Notes under the pieces: model-generated
The model's database searches: none
Told to the model about the DNA's origin: nothing
What the model saw: only the letters and a program-made list of their open reading frames with translations
Program-made: the position numbers and the translations under genes
In this document: piece after piece, positions 62,534 through 64,000 of the stretch
Position numbering within the stretch: position 1 is the stretch's first letter
How the letters are laid out: every line of letters begins with the position of its first letter
Assembly (NCBI GenBank): GCA_902399975.1
Contig: CABOHA010000001.1
Span: 645,397 to 709,396 of the forward strand
Direction of reading: 5' to 3'
DNA length: 64,000 nt
Origin: Coriobacteriaceae bacterium
GTDB taxonomy: Bacteria; Actinomycetota; Coriobacteriia; Coriobacteriales; Coriobacteriaceae

Positions 62534-63268
62534 CTACTCGTGAACCGGGAACACGCTGGCGACGGAGTGAGTCTCCTCGTCGGTGCGCGGGTCGATGTAC
62601 TTGGCAGCGTTCTCCCACTGACCATAGTGGCCCATAGCGCCAGCGATGGCCTCCTCGGGGGTCTTGCCGGCCTTGACGGCGTCGGTGAACTTGCCGAGGT
62701 TCAGGAACTCGAAAGCGATGATCTCGTTCTTGTCGTTGAGAGCCATGCGGGTGACGTAGCCCTGAGCGAGCTCGAGGTAACGAGCGCCCTTGGCCTTGGT
62801 GCCGAACATGGTGCCGACCTGAGAGCGAAGGCCCTTGCCGAGGTCGTCGAGGGAGGCGCCCACGGGCAGGCCGCCCTCGGAGAACGCGGTCTGGCTGCGG
62901 CCGTAAACGATCTGCAGGAAGATCTCGCGCATAGCAACGTTGATGGCGTCGCAGACGAGGTCGGTGTTGAGGGCCTCGAGGATGGTCTTACCGGGAAGGA
63001 TCTCGGAAGCCATGGCGGCAGAGTGGGTCATGCCCGAGCAGCCGATGGTCTCAACGAGGGCCTCCTCGATGATGCCGTCCTTGACGTTCAGCGTGAGCTT
63101 GCAGGCGCCCTGCTGAGGTGCGCACCAACCCACACCGTGCGTAAGACCGGAGATGTCGGAAATCTCCTTAGCCTGGACCCACTTGCCCTCCTCGGGGATG
63201 GGTGCGGGGCCGTGGTATGCACCCTTGGCAACGGGGCACATGTTCTCCACTTCCTGTGAGTACTGCAT
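62534..63268 (-). CDS. IscU/NifU-like iron-sulfur scaffold protein, partner of GGGtGRT
   Basis: A 244-residue protein with an IscU-like core. GWCAPQQGACKLTL (Cys49, Cys56) and TIGCSGMTHSAAMASEILPGKTILEAL (Cys77) align with the first two cluster-binding segments of IscU. The canonical third HCS motif is missing; Cys106 (LVCDAINVA) is the only candidate. About 100 extra C-terminal residues follow, including GASLDDLGKGLRSQVGTMFG. ATG 63268 follows GAGAGGAGAGG. It is the first gene of a two-gene operon with GGGtGRT and has no IscS next to it. Confidence 0.85.
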   Translation of the reverse strand: MQYSQEVENMCPVAKGAYHGPAPIPEEGKWVQAKEISDISGLTHGVGWCAPQQGACKLTLNVKDGIIEEALVETIGCSGMTHSAAMASEILPGKTILEALNTDLVCDAINVAMREIFLQIVYGRSQTAFSEGGLPVGASLDDLGKGLRSQVGTMFGTKAKGARYLELAQGYVTRMALNDKNEIIAFEFLNLGKFTDAVKAGKTPEEAIAGAMGHYGQWENAAKYIDPRTDEETHSVASVFPVHE

Positions 63269-63671
63269 GCCTCTCCTCTCTATCGTGTTGGCGTCCCGTC
63301 TGGGGGTCGTGGCTGGCGATTGCCGGGCGACCCTTCGAAAGGGACATGACATGCAGCCCCTATAATACCGCGAAATGCACGGAATATTCGGCGAACGGCT
63401 CAGTTTTCGTAGCGAGAAGTCCGGAAGTTTTAATTGAAACGGTTTAACTATATGTTCTGTGGTCGCGAACTTCCGTAGAGGGGGTTCGTCTTGGGCAAGC
63501 TTTTGGTCAGCTCTTGTATGCGTTGCGGGGTCTGACCTGTTGCAACGGTGCCGTTCGCCGCCCGTTTACTGCCTTTGGCCGCGCGAGTGTATTGTTTTGC
63601 GTGAATGTTTTGATGGCACGCTTCAATCGTGCTGTATTGGATGGCAATCAGATCCCGGCGAAGGGAGTGCC
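63269..63671. other. Non-coding stretch before the RAYT gene
   Basis: About 400 bases. The part next to the IscU-like gene should hold its promoter (minus strand), but no box was assigned. CGGAAGTT (about 63421) and AACTTCCG (about 63468) form a spaced inverted pair near the AT-rich centre. No 35-bp repeat is present here. The RAYT ribosome site GAAGGGAG ends the stretch. Confidence 0.35.
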
Positions 63672-64000
63672 ATGCAGCGCGTTTGGAGAACGGTTACCGG
63701 CTTTTACCATGTCTGTGCCCGCGGTGTGGGCAAGCAGCTCATCTTTGAGGGCGATGAAGACCGGTGGGAGTTTTTGGAGCTGATGCGCGAGTGCTGCCGC
63801 GAGGCGGGCGTGACGGTTATCGCCTGGTGCCTTATGGGCAATCACGTGCATCTGGTGCTTGCAGATTACGAGGACGCGATGAGCGCGGCGATGCACCGGC
63901 TGCTTTTGACGTACGCGCGGCGGTTCAATAAACGCACGGGGCGCACGGGTCATCTGTTCCAGAACCGTTTTGACCGGCGCTCGCTCGATACCGACTGGCA
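63672..64000 (+). mobile_element. REP-associated tyrosine transposase (RAYT, IS200-like Y1/HUH), 5' part
   Basis: 109 N-terminal residues before the window ends. FYHVCARGVGKQLIF is the family start, and WCLMGNHVHLVL contains the HUH pair His58 and His60. HRLLLTYARRFNKRTGRTGHLFQNRF carries the likely catalytic Tyr81 and the GHLFQ.RF signature of TnpA-REP proteins. Such enzymes nick single-stranded DNA at REP hairpins and are usually single-copy and domesticated. The start ATG 63672 follows GAAGGGAG. No IS ends are visible. It may mobilise the short palindromes in this window. Confidence 0.9.

Noticed and set aside
61340..63259. 639-codon open frame on the + strand opposite the GGGtGRT pair
   Set aside because: It is a shadow of two genes with strong motifs, and it reads through a perfect terminator.

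Overview
The window is high-GC chromosomal DNA, densely coded on both strands, with no rRNA and no intact prophage. A CarD-type regulator, Rho with a very long basic N-terminal extension, the GGGtGRT protein beside an IscU-like partner, M20 peptidases, DegV proteins and many short palindromic repeats together suggest a Coriobacteriia member, most likely Collinsella or a close relative. This assignment is inferred from gene content and style; no database was searched.

Layout. 1-9.8 kb: a DegV protein cut by the edge, a HAD phosphatase, a PepV-like dipeptidase, the pstSCAB phosphate operon, an ABC-F ATPase and a Cof-type phosphatase. 9.9-13.3 kb: a small DtxR-type regulator and, convergent with it, a zinc/cadmium efflux module (ArsR-type sensor, detached HMA domain, P1B ATPase) with two matching operators. 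13.4-24.5 kb: two related orphan nuclease-like genes (about 13.7 and 23.1 kb), each with a long inverted repeat just downstream. Between them lie an exonuclease, a metal exporter, YaiI, HdeD-like and nitroreductase genes, two tandem histidine phosphatases, a short DUF1015-like protein and an ArgE/DapE-type peptidase. 24.5-39.3 kb: serCA, a CvrA-type antiporter, a phosphatase, a flippase, pckA, a B3/B4-domain gene with an attenuator-like leader, MarR and DegV genes, a minimal alkyltransferase, trpS and a TagO/WecA-type transferase. 39.4-48.7 kb: a 6S-like RNA, a radical-SAM activase, tRNA-Ala, pncB, proB and proA separated by an S33 peptidase, an HD protein and CarD. 48.7-64 kb: argS, rho, a large membrane-anchored unknown, a VanZ-like gene, a fructokinase broken by one stop codon, an aminotransferase, tRNA-His and two tRNA-Lys with a duplicated 3' end next to a truncated DinD gene, a NadB-like flavoprotein, the IscU-like/GGGtGRT pair and a REP-associated (RAYT) transposase running off the right edge.

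The most distinctive layer is intergenic. There are eight copies of a 35-bp palindrome with a strand-specific GGGGACAG-type core, four blocks of related GGGGAC-containing repeats, and several 150-250 bp elements bounded by 22-42 nt inverted arms. A Y1/HUH RAYT transposase in the same window is a plausible mobiliser of the short repeats. The two orphan nuclease-like genes with downstream inverted repeats, and the IscU-like/GGGtGRT pair, are the best candidates for poorly described systems.
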